Positions 52,385 through 64,000 are shown, counted from the first letter of the stretch. The stretch is 64,000 nt of DNA from Sorex araneus (GCF_027595985.1 NC_073305.1:105087535-105151534), one strand, 5' to 3'. A program made the numbers and translations. The notes: a model not told the origin generated them from the sequence alone.

Positions 52385-53375
52385 AGACTTTTCTTATATC
52401 AGTGGGTTATTAGTTGGAGTATTTCATTGGAACAAAAGTTGAATTTACAATGAACCTTGTTCAATCATTAGAGATGGAGTTTTAAGATACTATGTGCTAA
52501 GGTCCTAGGTGAGAGGTTTAGGACTTCAGTGACACACTTGACATTAACAGTTTTTGAAAATCATTTAAAAATTATAACAGGGGTTAAAATAATAAGGTGC
52601 CTCTGTGAAAGAATATTGAAATAAAAACACTGCAACAAAAGATGTATATGTAGTTCCTTATTGAATACAAAACAAGCGAAAATTTATAACTAAGTAACAG
52701 GATGAGACAGTGGATAAAATATTTCTAGGGGAAGAAAAATTTTATAAATGAACCTAAAAGAATCATAGGCAAGTGAAAGACAGGACAGGGATTAAGATCA
52801 AATTTCATTGACATATTTAGTATCATGTCTCTAAAATTTAAGAATGTAGATTTTTATTAAACTCAATAAATAGAGGATGTATGAATAGAAGGATGAATAG
52901 AAAAATAAGTAGAAGAAAGATCTGGTAAACATTTGTAAATAGCTCCTTCAGTCTGTAGGAGAGGGAAAAAGAAAATTGAAAATATTATTCAAAGCTGATT
53001 TGTTGGCATAAAATGTTCATGTTTCAATTTACCAAAAATAATTATTAAGTAAGCAAATATGAAATGTCACCCACTCATTTTCTGTCAAGAAAAATTCTCT
53101 GTCAGAGTCCTGTGAAACACTACAATTAGCGAGGATACACCTCCTAGAACAGTGAATTAAAAATTATAGCCTGGTAACAAAAAAGATAGATTTCTTAAGT
53201 CTCATTGTCACAGAAAATATTCAAAAATAATTAATAACAAGTGTTCTTTGGTTATGTCACTCAGAATTTCATAATGTTCTTACATTCTAGTCTGAGGAAT
53301 TATCTTATGAGCAAAAAAATAACTTTTATTCACTTCCCTTGTTTAAATTTCTTTCTTCTCCATAGTCTCTTTTGA
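52385..53375. other. unannotated AT-rich stretch
   Basis: No gene or recognisable repeat. Confidence 0.45.
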
Positions 53376-53378
53376 GAG

Positions 53379-53541
53379 AGGAGGGAGGAAGGAAGAAAGG
53401 AAGGAAGGAAGGAAGGAAGGAAGGAAGGAAGGAAGGAAGGAAGGAAGGAAGGAAGGAAGGAAGGAAGGAAGGAAGGGATGAATGGAGGGAGGGAGGGAGG
53501 AAGAGAGGAAGGGAGAAAAGGAGGGAGGAAGGGAGGGAGGA
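53379..53541. repeat. (GGAA)n microsatellite
   Basis: About 20 perfect GGAA units flanked by GGGA variants, the same motif as the 7671-8575 tract on the other strand. Open frames are artefacts. Confidence 0.97.
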
Positions 53542-53544
53542 ATG

Positions 53545-54630
53545 CATGCCTATTTCTTTCAAAAGTTAGCAAAACTTTTTCATCTATGGCATGTGGTTTT
53601 TCTCCCAGCAGTCATAATATAGTAATATAATTATTTTAATGACCTGTTTGAAGCAACTGATTAGAAATGCCATTCTAATTATTATTTGTTTCCATAGTCA
53701 CCCTTTCAGCTTATTCATGAACATTGATTTCTTTCAACAGCCACTTATTATCCATTTAAAGCTACCAATTTTTACCCAATCTGTTCTTTTGCAGCCTCCA
53801 GTTTTTTGACTTCAACCTGAGAACATTCAGAGCATTCTGAAAGAGTACAGCCTGGGGGCAACAGCATGATTCACTAGCAGAGTACTTGCAGCTTACTTTC
53901 TCAGATATTTTGAGGTGAATTTGAAGAGGAAACATTTTAATCTGGGAACCATATGTTCAAAACGCTTTGAGAAATAATAAATATTCCTATTTCCAGTGTG
54001 ATTAGCACTGCATTCACAAAGTAAAAGAAATATAATCTGCATGAAATAACCGAAAAATTAAATAAGGAAAACCAATCATGTAAGAAATATGGCTTGGTTA
54101 TAATTCTATCGTCAGTGGAAGATAATGGTAATGGTGATGATAATAATAATGAAGATGATGATGATATAGAAACATTTAGTCTTTGTCTTCAAAACTAAAA
54201 AATACAAAATAATATTCATGCATATAATTACCAACTATATATGTAAAAAACAAGAAGATAAAAGGCTGCATAAAAACAGCATATTTGCTACATCAAGTTG
54301 TATGTTATTATGATATGAATACTGAAATATAACTTGAATATTCTGTATTGATTTTTAATTATTTTAGTGACGAAAATAGCTTTTATTGAACAAAATTTAC
54401 TTAGATATATGGAGAGAGTAAGAGAGGACTATGTGTTCAAGAGAAAAAAATGAAAATAAGCCTTCCTTGAATACATTTCTAAGTAGAAGAGGTTATGAAC
54501 TAACATGGCTATGGAACATTAACTATTTCTTAATATGTGATTTTATAGTGTGCATAATCCACAGTAATTGAAAGTATTCAGACATGAATTAGGTATAAGA
54601 AGTATTTCAAAATACGTATAATTGTGGGAG
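53545..54630. other. unannotated AT-rich stretch
   Basis: Contains a short GATGAT/AATAAT repeat at about 54125-54170. No gene seen. Confidence 0.45.
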
Positions 54631-54634
54631 GGGT

Positions 54635-54712
54635 GGGGGGTTCCAGAAATTTAGTCCAGGACTTCATACATGCAAGGCTGATCTCTACCAATGAGCTTTC
54701 TTATTGACCTTT
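54635..54712 (-). mobile_element. SINE head remnant
   Basis: ACATGCAAGGCTGATCTC and CCAATGAGCTTTC resemble reversed tRNA-like anticodon and A-box parts of an old SINE. Confidence 0.4.
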
Positions 54713-54714
54713 AA

Positions 54715-55870
54715 TCATAAATTTACATGAAAAAAATTTGAGCTTTTCTAGGGATAAAATATAACCTACAAAATTATACCAAATAACACATAAAACCTAA
54801 AATAAGACTATGTGTACTAAATTCAAAGCTGATAATATTGCATTCAGGCTAATAAAGTGGTTCTGAAAGAAGGATCTGGGTGGGAGGAGATGGATGCTCT
54901 CTCTGTAACATTCCACACAAAATAAACAAATGCAAGTGGGAATTTTTGTCTTTAGTCTTAAAAGGGAAAATCCTATTTAGATTTCTTTGGGTTAGCAAAA
55001 TCACGTACTATTGTAAAAAATCTCAGTAAAGTGAAACGGTACATCTGTATTTCAGTAATTGTGGAAATACCTTTATTAAGCATTAAGAATAACAAGTCTC
55101 TCAGACATTGTAGATATTTATTTAAAGGTGTTCTATCTATGTCCAGTCAGGTTCTGTTAATGATTATGTGAGCAAGTATGATGGCATTTAAACAAATCAA
55201 TAACTAAATTGTAACACTTATTCATTAAAAAAGTGAATTCACCTACTACTTAATAATTCATCAACTAGGCTATGATCTGTTTTGTTTCTAGGAATTGTGA
55301 CAAGGTGTCGTCATTGAGGCGAAGTCATGGCATTTGCACTGGTGTCCTAAAGAAAATGATAAATCTATAAACAGAGTCAATAAGGAAACTGCTATAATAA
55401 TGCGAATGGATGTGCTACAGCAGCTTAGAAAATGTGTCAAAATGTTTTTCAGTTGTGATATCTATTTTTAACTAAATGTGTTTTAATAGTTTCCTCGAAA
55501 ATTAGTTTATTCAAGAATCATTTCTTAAACATGTAGAAATTTAGCCCTGAGAAAACAAACATATTCTCTTCAATAGCGCAACTTCTGTTCTTGAGGAGAA
55601 GAAAATAGTAAAGTACATGAAAGAAAATAAGAGTAGGAGTGGGCACTGAACAGGACTTTTTCAGAATATCTTAGGATAGAAATAAGATATATAAAAGAAC
55701 AAAAGTCTTGAGGTTTGAGTAAAGAAAGTAGATCTTACAATTTTTCATCACAAGAAAAATAATAACTATATGTGGTGATGGATTGCTGTGATTGTTTTGT
55801 ACCTTATACAGACATGAAATCATTATGAAGAGCAATATATAGCTAATTTGTTGTTATTTCTTAATTATAT
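54715..55870. other. unannotated AT-rich stretch
   Basis: No gene or recognisable repeat; possible single-copy DNA. Confidence 0.45.
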
Positions 55871-55874
55871 CTCT

Positions 55875-56045
55875 GTAAGCTGGAGAGATTACAATGGTTG
55901 AGGTGCTTGCCTTGCGTTTTGCTGAGCCTGATTTGATGTTAGGCAACAAACAGGGTGCCCACACACTGCAAGGGATCAGTCCTGAGCACATAGCCAGAAA
56001 GAGCCTCTGAGCATCTGGTATGGCACAACCTACCCCAATATTCTA
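55875..56045 (+). mobile_element. degraded SINE
   Basis: AAGCTGGAGAGATTACAATG head, GTGCTTGCCTTGCGTTTTGC, TGATTTGATGTTAGG (B box), AAGGGATCAGTCCTGAGCAC and CATAGCCAGAAAGAGCCTC body. Confidence 0.78.
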
Positions 56046-56188
56046 CCCGAATTTTTTTTAAAAGACCGTTGTTACCTTTCCAAATTGCCTAAAAAAGATG
56101 ATTTTATAGAGTCAGGCTTTTAGTTAAGTGGAATGTAGGGTAATTTAATTTACCCCCATGTAGACAGATCTAATATACATTTTGTGAA

Positions 56189-56440
56189 GGGCTGGAGCGA
56201 TAGCACAGCGGTTGGGCTTTTGCCTTTCACTCGGCCAACCCAAGTTTGATTCCTTGGCCCCTCTCGGAGAGCCTGGCAAGCTACTAAGAGTATTGAGCCC
56301 GTGCGGCAGAGCCTGGAAAGCTAACCGTGCGTATTGGATATGCCAAAAACAGTAACAATAATTCTCTCAATGAGAGACGTTACTGGTGCCCACTCAAACA
56401 AATCGATGAGCAATGGGATGACAGTGACAGTGACAGTGAT
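56189..56440 (+). mobile_element. SINE-B copy close to consensus
   Basis: A box TAGCACAGCGG at 56201-56211, B-box-like AGTTTGATTCC at 56243-56253. From 56259 the RTE 5'UTR part CCTCTCGGAGAGCCTGGCAA and ATATGCCAAAAACAGTAAC. From about 56367 the RTE 3' end AGAGACGTTACTGGTGCCC and AAATCGATGAGCAATGGGAT. Tail is four GACAGT-type units. Best copy for defining the three-part structure. Confidence 0.96.
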
Positions 56441-56444
56441 TATG

Positions 56445-57735
56445 AACAAAGATTTAAATGCATTTGCTGAAAGAGAAAAATAAATACCATGAAGTTGCTG
56501 AAAGTTGGCTTGAATTATGGTAAACCTTAGTGTTGCTGTATTGGAGTTATTAAAAGAAAACATGCTCATAATAATATGATTCAACACTAGGCAAAGAACT
56601 TTAAGGGTATTTTCACCCCCAGGCTCTGACTGATAATTCAGAAACTTGTGGACATTGACATTTCTTTGTTAGGAAGATGGAAGAAGGTCTTTAATGGGTA
56701 GGCTGTACTTTGTAAAATTTATGCAAGAAACTACATTTTAAAAGATTGTTGTAACTCTATTAATGTCCTAAGAAATTGTGTTGTAAGAAGAGCATGAAAG
56801 TTAGTGACTAAAATTTTATGTCAAGCTTAGAGCATGTGTGTCAGATGAAAAAAATCTGATATCAAGATAAAAGTGAGACATATGTATAGAATGTGGCAGT
56901 GGCATAAGAACTGGAATGTCTACTCCAGGTTTTCAATTTTAGTTAAGATTTGAATGAAAGTTAAGGGTCACATAAATCCCTCATGGAGAACTCAAGTCCA
57001 ATAAATCAGGCAGAGCACTTCACTACTGAGCTGAAAAATTTTTTTGAGAGCTTCAATAAATGTGGTTGGTTTGCTGGCTATCTGTAAGGACCTTCGGAGT
57101 TCTACCAAACTTTTAGTGAGGGTAAAAGTCAAAGAAGATTCAGGACCTTGGAGAATCACAGAATCACTGACAGAGTTAACTAGTGGGAGGACAGAGATGT
57201 GGAATTTGCTTTTCCCTAACTAACATTCAGTTCAGAATTTATTTAGGAAATGATAGTGTGTACTATTTTAAGAACAGGGCATAAAATTACATAAAGACAC
57301 TATTATAAGGGGAAATATAGGTATAATTGTCTAGTTCTTAGTTATGAAACTTCACCATGCCTCTACCCTCAGTCCAAATGCATATTTATCAGAGTTGTTG
57401 GAAAAGGGAGGCGTGATATCCAGCATACACTACCTTTGAACAAAACAAAATATAAACAACATTCTATAAAAGTCAGCCAGTTGCCTTGATCCTCAAAAAA
57501 ATGAGCAAAATGTTATGATTTAGCCTAAAGATTAGACCAAATGTGTATACTTATGTTAATTAATAACCCAATGTGTCATTTAATGTCATTTTATAAGCTG
57601 CCCTCTACTGATTGAAAGAGATAGCTGTGTCAGCAATTTCTAAATTTGTTTTAATTAGCGTTTTGCTTAGCACTTCTTGTATTTATGCTGTGCAAAGATA
57701 GGTGCAAGATATCAACCTGTGCTTTTACTGAAGAA
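56445..57735. other. unannotated stretch
   Basis: No gene or recognisable repeat. Confidence 0.45.
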
Positions 57736-57744
57736 TAGTTTAGA

Positions 57745-57929
57745 TTTTTTTTTTTTGCTTTTTGGGTCACATCTGGCAATGCACAGGGGTTACTCCTGGC
57801 TTTGCACTCAGGAATCACCCCTGGCGGTGCTCAGAGGACCATATGTGGATATGCGATGCTGGGAATCCAACCCGGGTCAACCGCGTGCAAGGCAAACTCC
57901 CTACCCACTGTACTAATGCTCCAGCCCCG
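57745..57929 (-). mobile_element. SINE-A with target duplication
   Basis: AGTTTAGA at 57737-57744 and 57930-57937. Plus: poly-T, GGGTCACATCTGGCAATGC, CTGGCTTTGCACTCAGGAAT, CACCCCTGGCGGTGCTCAG, then a small insertion (TGTGGATATGCGA), GGAATCCAACCCGGG (B box) and ATGCTCCAGCCCC head. Confidence 0.93.
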
Positions 57930-58009
57930 AGTTTAGAATTTTTTAATTAATCTTAACTTTTGCCAAGAGGAATCTATTGGCCAATGAGTTGAGTGCTTTG
58001 TTGTTTTGG

Positions 58010-58190
58010 GTTATTTTTCTCTCTGGTTTTGGTCTCACACCTGATTGTGCTCAGAGCTTACTCCTGCTTGTGCTGAGGGTCCACCTCCTGAGGGGCTCAG
58101 GAGACTCAGTGAGGTGCCAGGGATCAAACCAAAATCTGCCACTGGCAAGACACATGCCCTCTCCACTGTGCTATCATCCCAACCACAGAG
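58010..58190 (-). mobile_element. older SINE variant
   Basis: GGTCTCACACCTGATTGTGC, AGCTTACTCCTGCTTGTGC, CCAGGGATCAAACC (B box), ACTGTGCTATCATCCCAACC head. The middle (GTCCACCTCCTGAGGGGCTC) differs from SINE-A. Confidence 0.72.
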
Positions 58191-58349
58191 TTGAGAGCCA
58201 TTTGTAGAGAAATATAAACTTATACTGTTAGGATATTTAAAACTTAAACACCTTTCTAGATATTGTTTTAATTATTTCTGAAATAAGAAACATTTTGAGT
58301 GAATTTTATGGAATTTATAGATTGTGATTATCAAAGACAAAAATGAAGT

Positions 58350-58530
58350 TGTATTCTAGGGCCCAGAGCATTAGTGTTCAGGAAGGCACTTGCTATGCAT
58401 TCAGCCCACCTGGGTTTGATTCTCACAGCCCATATAGTGCCCCTGAGTCTGCCAGGAGAGATCCTCAAGGGCTGAGACTGTAGTATGCTCCAAGTACTGT
58501 TGGGTGTGGCTCCAAAACAGAACAAAACAA
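58350..58530 (+). mobile_element. older SINE-A relative
   Basis: AGGGCCCAGAGCATTAGTG head, GGGTTTGATTCTCACAGCC (B box), CATATAGTGCCCCTGAGTC body, TGTTGGGTGTGGCTCCAAAA end. Confidence 0.78.
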
Positions 58531-58534
58531 AAAT

Positions 58535-58875
58535 ATCCAAAATGGAAATGGAAACATTGAGATTAAACATATACAAAATAATAGTCTATATACTGAAAAG
58601 ATAAAAAAAAATTCAGTCATTTAGAAAAGCGAATAGAAAAAGAATTCTATGGAATAACATAAACAGAGAAAACCATCATAAATTAATGACAAAGCCTGAG
58701 ATGTCATATTTAAATAAAATACTATCTGAAATGAGGACACAAAGAACATTTTTTGAACTGGGGCTTTCACCAAGACAATGATAAAGAGGATATACGACTC
58801 TAAGAGAAACAGCTCCCAATGAAAAACAAAGGTGCTACTTTGAGTGTCATAGCCTAGAGACTTGGTTGTGAACTA
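58535..58875. other. unannotated AT-rich stretch
   Basis: No gene or recognisable repeat. Confidence 0.45.
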
Positions 58876-58882
58876 CAAGCCT

Positions 58883-59442
58883 GTATCATTATCACTTAGT
58901 CATCCCGTTGCTCATCGATTTGCTTTAGCTGGCACCAGTAACGTCTCCATTCATCCCTGTCGAGTTCAGAGTCAGGGGAATGAGACCCATTATTATTACT
59001 ATTTTTGGCATATCGAATATGCCATGGGTAGCTTGCCAGGCTCAGCCATGGGAGATTCTGCATCGCTCTCTTCAGGGAGATTTGTTTTATAGTCTCTAGA
59101 TCTTGGCCGTTAATGAGTTTACATGGTGATGGAGGCGGTTTGTGGGTGTTACTGCCAAGCTACTGGAAAACAGGGTATCTGGGTAGAGGAGGTGCAGTTC
59201 CAATCCGAGCAGGCTTCTATCTAAGCCATGGGTCCTGCGTAACTGGGTTCCTCTGCCGGTTCCTTCATGTGTGAGGCTCATATGAGCATGTGGAGAATGG
59301 CCTTGAGTATGGCTGCAGCTGGGTTCTGAAGATTTTCAGCTGCCAGGGCTCTGTTTGGGGCAGGGAAGGAAACTCAACCCACCCTGCTCCGAGGGGCCCC
59401 GGTGAAGACAACCTGGCTTGGGGGCAGTAGATTTTGCATTGT
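58883..59442 (-). mobile_element. long dRTE
   Basis: Plus: tail and RTE 3' end (CATCCCGTTGCTCATCGATT, GGCACCAGTAACGTCTCCAT), RTE 5'UTR (GGCATATCGAATATGCCATG), reversed TATA unit (TTTTATAGTCTCTAGATCTT), and the long 5' unit to GCAGTAGATTTTGC. AAGCCT at 58877-58882 and 59443-59448 may be a 6-bp duplication. The 5' end matches that of 29778. Confidence 0.87.
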
Positions 59443-59449
59443 AAGCCTA

Positions 59450-60560
59450 CACCACATAATTTGCTAAATCATGCTCTTAATTTTGAACCTTTTTAATTTA
59501 GATCAGGACGTAATCTCCACACAACAGCCTGCACCTTAGGTCCTCTGGAAGGACCCCGTTATCAACAAATGGAATGGTTCAGACCCACTACTAACTTGGG
59601 GCAGAGGACATGTTTGTATATTTTCCAGAGATCAACATAAGCTGTGATGGATATGGGAGAGATTTGTCCAGACAGTGGAGATGAAGAAGAAAGAGAACCT
59701 TGAGGAAAACAGACAAAAGGATGAGTCAGATTACTCTCAACTTCAGGAATAATATTCCCAGAGTTGTCCTAGGCCAGTCCCCAACAGAGACTAAGGCACC
59801 CTCTGCAACTCAGAGTTCTAATACCAACTGTACTAGTGAGGTCACAAACCCCAATGGAGAGAAACACCTGGAGATTCTAGTCTAGCATGAGGGACAGAGG
59901 AAACAAAATTATATACTAGTCAAGGCCTCTACATAAGGAAAAATGAAAAAAGTGACACAGATCTTTGATAGAAATACAATCCACGTTATAGACTTGAGAT
60001 GCTTCACCCAAGCCAAAATCCTAACAAGAAGACAAAAGAAATATCACTTTCTACTATGTTCTCTCTGTCCCTTAGATCCTGTATTGATATGCAGTATACT
60101 GGAAACAGCCATATAGCTGGGTCTCAGATCTTGAATTCAATAGTAAGATTTTAAGGAATGTGAAAAAGGCACTTAAAGTGCTTTTGGACACGCTCACAAT
60201 AGTGATTGCATTACTTCATTCCTTTCCACTGTGCTGACACATCACTAGTCAACATAAACCTAAATTCTGTTTATGCCAATTGTGATCTCCCTGCCACAAT
60301 CAAGTAAAATCAATCAAGTAAAATCAAGCCATATGCCACAAAGTAAAGGTAGTTCAACCATTTTTAAGTGAGTAAAGCCCATAACCACCACCAATGCACC
60401 TGAGGTTCCTACCTATCCCTACGATCATTCTAGTGGTCCCTAGGAAGCTGAGTCATCAACTTTGGGAAAGTTTATACCCAAAGTCTATACACAAAGAACA
60501 ATTGTATGGTCAAGAATACTAGTTATTTTAGTGTATTTAAGTGCTTATTATTAAAAAAAA
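59450..60560. other. unclassified stretch
   Basis: No gene seen. AATCAAGTAAAATCAATCAA near 60300 is a local 15-bp tandem repeat. The text near 59900-60060 might be an old L1 5' region, but I cannot confirm it. Confidence 0.35.
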
Positions 60561-60574
60561 ATCAAGACACCATG

Positions 60575-60767
60575 GGGGGTTTTTTGTTTGTTTGTTTGTT
60601 TTCCTTTTTGGGTCACACCTGGCATTGTACAGGGGTTACTCCTGGCTCATGCACTCAGGAATTACTCCTGGCGGTGCTCGGAGGACCATATGGGATGCTG
60701 GGAATCAAATATGGGTCAGCGGCATGCAAGGCAAATGCTCTACCCTTTGTGCTATCACTCCAACCCC
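60575..60767 (-). mobile_element. SINE-A with target duplication
   Basis: CAAGACACCATG (60563-60574) and CAAGGCACCATG (60768-60779), one mismatch. Plus: TTTG-rich tail, GGGTCACACCTGGCATTGTA, AATTACTCCTGGCGGTGC, ACCATATGGGATGCTGGGAA, reversed head TATCACTCCAACCCC. Confidence 0.94.
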
Positions 60768-60789
60768 CAAGGCACCATGATTTACAAAA

Positions 60790-61715
60790 GTTAGAGTTGA
60801 GTTGCAGGCATATATATTTCAACTACGTGTCCTGCCACTAGTGTCCATCAACCAATCTCCTCAGTTTCCCTCCCATCCCTAACTCTTTCTCTTTGACAGA
60901 AACGTTTTTATACTTCATTGTTGTTGTTTGGATCACATGCTATCAGTTTTGTTGGTTCTATGTTTAGATATATACTTATACCACACCTCTATATCTCTTA
61001 GGCCCCTAGGTCCTGACCCTGTTACTTATATTTTGCTGCTTCTCATCTCTCCTCCTTTCTTTCTTTCCTCCCCTCATAAATTCTTTAATCTGAGGACCAG
61101 GTTCATCTAGGCATCCTTCCTTTGATACTTTACATAACTTATGCTGTTATTCTATTCACTCATAAATAAGTGAAATCTTTTTTGTATTTCTTTCTATTCT
61201 GATTTACTTTGCTTAGTATAATATGTTCCAGTTTCATTCAAGTTGCAGAGAATTTTGTGATTTCATCCTTCATTACAGCTGCATAGTACTCCAAAATGTA
61301 TTTATATCATACTTTCAATTTCCATTCATCTATAAAGGAACACCTAAGTTGATTCCATATTTTAGCTATTGTATTAGGAGTTAAAAAGAAAAATGATATG
61401 CAGATAATATGTCACATGGCAACTTTATTATTTCCTTTCTGAGAAACTTCCATACTATTTTCTATACGTGTTTTCTATACATGAGTCAGATGGCATTTCT
61501 ACCCAATAAATGAGGGTCCCTTTTTTATCACAGCCCTGTCAACATAGACTGTTCCCAATTTTTGATATGTGCCATTTTCACTGGTAGGAGATTATATCTC
61601 ATTGCAATCTTGATTTTGATTTTCCTGATCATAAGTTATGAGGAGCACTTTTCATGTGCTTATTGACAATCTATCTGTCTTCTTTAGGGCAGTGTCCACT
61701 AATTCAATTAATTAA
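60790..61715 (-). mobile_element. old LINE-1 3' portion
   Basis: Antisense L1: CTTTGCTTAGTATAATATGT, CATTACAGCTGCATAGTAC, CCATTCATCTATAAAGGAAC, GAGATTATATCTCATTGCAA and TTGATTTTCCTGATCATAAG follow the expected order of ORF2 3' coding with heavy decay. Confidence 0.8.
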
Positions 61716-61904
61716 TAAATTATAGTCATTTATTATTACAAACATATACTTTGGAACTTGTTATAATACTTTATCTTTGCATACTGTTTTACTTATCTGT
61801 GATACATTTACTGCAGAAATTAGCTTGATCAAAAATTGCTCTCATATTTTAATATTTCCTTTTGTGAATAAAATTAGACAGCTTTTCATTTGGGACAGAA
61901 TATA

Positions 61905-61960
61905 TATACATGCACACACACACATATATATGTATACATACACATGCATGCATATATATG
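61905..61960. repeat. (TA)n/(CA)n repeat
   Basis: Mixed TATA and CACA repeat abutting the tail of the SINE-B at 61961. Confidence 0.9.
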
Positions 61961-62192
61961 TCACTGTCACTGTCATCCCATTGCTCATCGATTTGTTCGA
62001 GCGGGCACCAGTAACGTCTCACATTGAGAGACTTATTGTTACTGTTTTTGGCATGCAAGGGTAGCTTGCCAGGCTCTGCCTCACGGGCTCAATACTCTCA
62101 GTAGCTTGCAGGGCTCTCCGAGAGGGGCGGAGGAATCGAACTCAGGTCGGCCGCGTGAAAGGGGAACGACCAATCGCTGTCCTATCACTCCA
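61961..62192 (-). mobile_element. SINE-B copy
   Basis: Tail TCACTGTCACTGTC, RTE 3' end TTCGAGCGGGCACCAGTAAC, RTE 5'UTR TTACTGTTTTTGGCATGC and GGTAGCTTGCCAGGCTCTGC, junction CTCTCCGAGAGGGGCGGAGG, B box GGAATCGAACTC, head CCTATCACTCCA. About 20 bp are missing in the ATATGCC region. Confidence 0.93.
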
Positions 62193-62290
62193 CATACATA
62201 TAAATAAATGTATACATATAGGACATGTATATGCATATATATGTATAATACTTGCACACACAAATATATATATGCATATATAAACACACA
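62193..62290. repeat. TA/CA-rich repeat
   Basis: ATATAT and ACACAC runs on the head side of the SINE-B. Confidence 0.85.
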
Positions 62291-62294
62291 CAGA

Positions 62295-63520
62295 ATTTAT
62301 GATGTGACATGGTTTTGTTACAATATTTTAAACCCAGATGATGCAATGTTTATAATCTGAAATTCAAAGTTGTTGAAATTTGAAGATCATTATTAACAAG
62401 AAAGATATTCCATCAGACTCTTAACAGTTTATACTTTCTGTTGAATGTCATTGTTCTTATTAAAATCCAACGTATATAGTGGAGGAATTGCTACTTTTTT
62501 CTGTACCAATTATTTTACTTTGTCATTTTCTTGAAATAATATACACAAAAATGATACATGCATTTTGATACTTTATTTTAATATTTGCTGCCATTCTGTA
62601 CCTAAACTGGAATGGTTACTGAAATAGCACCTGAATAAAATATGAGCAAAAATAATATGAATACACATTTTTAATAAACTCAAAAGCTTCAAAATAATAT
62701 CATATGATTTTGTAAATTTGTCATATTAATAAAATGATTTTTGTTTGTGTGAAAATATGTAAATTTTCATTTTAAAGATATAATAAGTGGCCTTAACTTT
62801 AATCTCCATTGTAAATATTTTATTTTAGACAAAAGGTGTTTATTTCATACTGAAGAAAAATGAATGTGTTTTTGTCTCTTGCTTACATGCAAAATTTGTA
62901 TATTTTTAAATGGACATATTTAAGAATCTGAGTACCACAATCTGGAACACGCACATTTTTTCTTGTAATTGGAATCATTTTCTCCAAAAACAAAGTGATT
63001 TTTTTCAATCAGTGCCTCCAGCATTTCATCTGTCCACTCATTAGCACTTTACAAACAGTAATGAATATCTTGAAGTTAATGAGCAGAACCACCTGCCTGG
63101 GGTTTATTTTCTGTATCAACTCCAAGGAATTTGATAGGTATTGTAGATATTCTCTATACTATAAATTAATTTTTAGGTATATTTATCATATGTCCAAAGC
63201 AATATTTTAAAAATATTTATGATATATATTTAAGCATAGTGGTTACAATATATCAGACTATTTATATATACATCAACAAATAAGGTATCCTGTAGTTCAT
63301 ATGCTATGCATGTAAACCCAAAGCAAACATTTATATTATGACTAAAATAGTTCCTTAATAGCAGCCATTGTCATTAGCCTAGTGGCTTAATAGTTCACAT
63401 GTTGAGTTTAAAGTAAATAAATATACATTTTTTATTATATTTCTTTACTTAGTTAACCACAGCAAGGGGATAATGGATGGTCAAAGGCAATCAAATCTGA
63501 GAGTTGATCTAAGCACTAAG
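62295..63520. other. unannotated AT-rich stretch
   Basis: No gene or recognisable repeat. Confidence 0.45.
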
Positions 63521-63554
63521 CTTAATTTTTTTTTTTTTTGCTAAGTTTAAATTT

Positions 63555-63670
63555 AATGGTAAATGTGTTGAGGGGTGGACCCTTTGGGGGGGGTGTGGTG
63601 TTGGAATATTATATGCATGAAACCCTATTATAACAGCATCATATACCTTTAAAATAATTAAAATAGCAGA
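63555..63670 (+). mobile_element. LINE-1 3'UTR fragment
   Basis: GGGGTGTGGTGTTGGAATAT, TGCATGAAACCCTATTATAA and an A-rich end, like 16480 and 20050. Confidence 0.5.
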
Positions 63671-63885
63671 AGTATTTGATTTAAATTAAAAAAATTATAC
63701 AGAAACAATGAAAATCTTCCTAAATTACCACAATATCATTTCCCAGCTATTAACAATACAAAACATAAGACTTTTTGATTAACTTTAATGCAGAGGTCTA
63801 AAACTGTATGTGTGCAACAGGATACTCCTTAGCTATGAGAAAATATAGAATTTACTGCAATTTGGAAGAACCTGAAGTGGAGTCA

Positions 63886-64000
63886 TTGATCTTTGAATTT
63901 CTTGAACGGTCTCATTAACATCTCAGTTCATCCTAGCCCTGAGATTTTAGCAGCCTCTCTTTACTCGACCTTTCCAATGGTGCCGCATTGGAATCTATTT
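63886..64000 (-). mobile_element. dRTE 3' part, cut by window end
   Basis: RTE-type 3' remnant (TTGAATTTCTTGAACGGTC), TCATCCTAGCCCTGAGATTT and TAGCAGCCTCTCTTTACTCG, then CCAATGGTGCCGCATTGG toward the RTE 5'UTR. The element continues beyond 64000. Confidence 0.8.

Noticed and set aside
1..64000. CRISPR arrays, operons or bacterial-type mobile elements
   Set aside because: No spaced repeat arrays or bacterial gene organisation exist; direct repeats found are target duplications, microsatellites or transposon units.

Overview
This window is mammalian nuclear DNA with no recognisable functional host gene. It is AT-rich, and most of what can be identified is retrotransposon sequence of several ages. 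The tRNA-headed SINE that recurs on both strands, together with the L1 subfamily, matches what I remember of shrew (Sorex, Eulipotyphla) sequence. That species call rests on memory, not on a search.

Four repeat systems dominate. (1) LINE-1: a 3' end at 1-905; a full-length but broken copy at 8790-14670 (19-bp target duplication); a full-length, nearly intact copy on the minus strand at 31572-37423 (17-bp target duplication); and several older fragments. (2) An RTE-clade LINE (BovB-like organisation): one probably full-length minus-strand copy spanning 31171-40126, split by the young L1 and bounded by a 12-bp target duplication, plus fragments at 48457-50765 and 52032-52380. (3) SINE-A (my label): tRNA-like head, short body and A-rich tail, with target duplications that often start with A, as expected for L1 mobilisation. 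(4) SINE-B (my label): the same tRNA-like head joined to RTE 5'UTR sequence and then to the last bases of the RTE, ending in CAGTGA-type repeats. Headless relatives, called dRTE here, carry RTE 5' sequence joined directly to the RTE 3' end; the longest of these add about 370-bp TATA-containing units at the 5' side.

Layout: 0-7 kb L1 end, first dRTE and SINE-B, old L1s; 7.56-8.58 kb TA repeat and a 0.9-kb TTCC tract; 8.8-14.7 kb L1; 14.7-25 kb old L1s, SINEs, an 88-bp tandem duplication and a CT repeat; 25.5-30.3 kb dRTEs, an unclassified block and a U6 pseudogene; 31.2-40.1 kb RTE with the nested L1; 40.9-41.4 kb solitary LTR; 42.5-45 kb dRTE cluster; 46.9-50.8 kb old L1, two SINE-Bs and a head-to-head RTE pair; 51.3-64 kb sparse repeats in unannotated AT-rich DNA.

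How the parts work together: L1 would supply the machinery for SINE-A, and the RTE would have supplied it for dRTE and SINE-B. One tRNA-like promoter head appears to have been coupled to two different LINE partners. The assembly of SINE-B from both ends of an RTE parallels the BovB / Bov-A / Bov-tA series of ruminants and is the most interesting system in the window.
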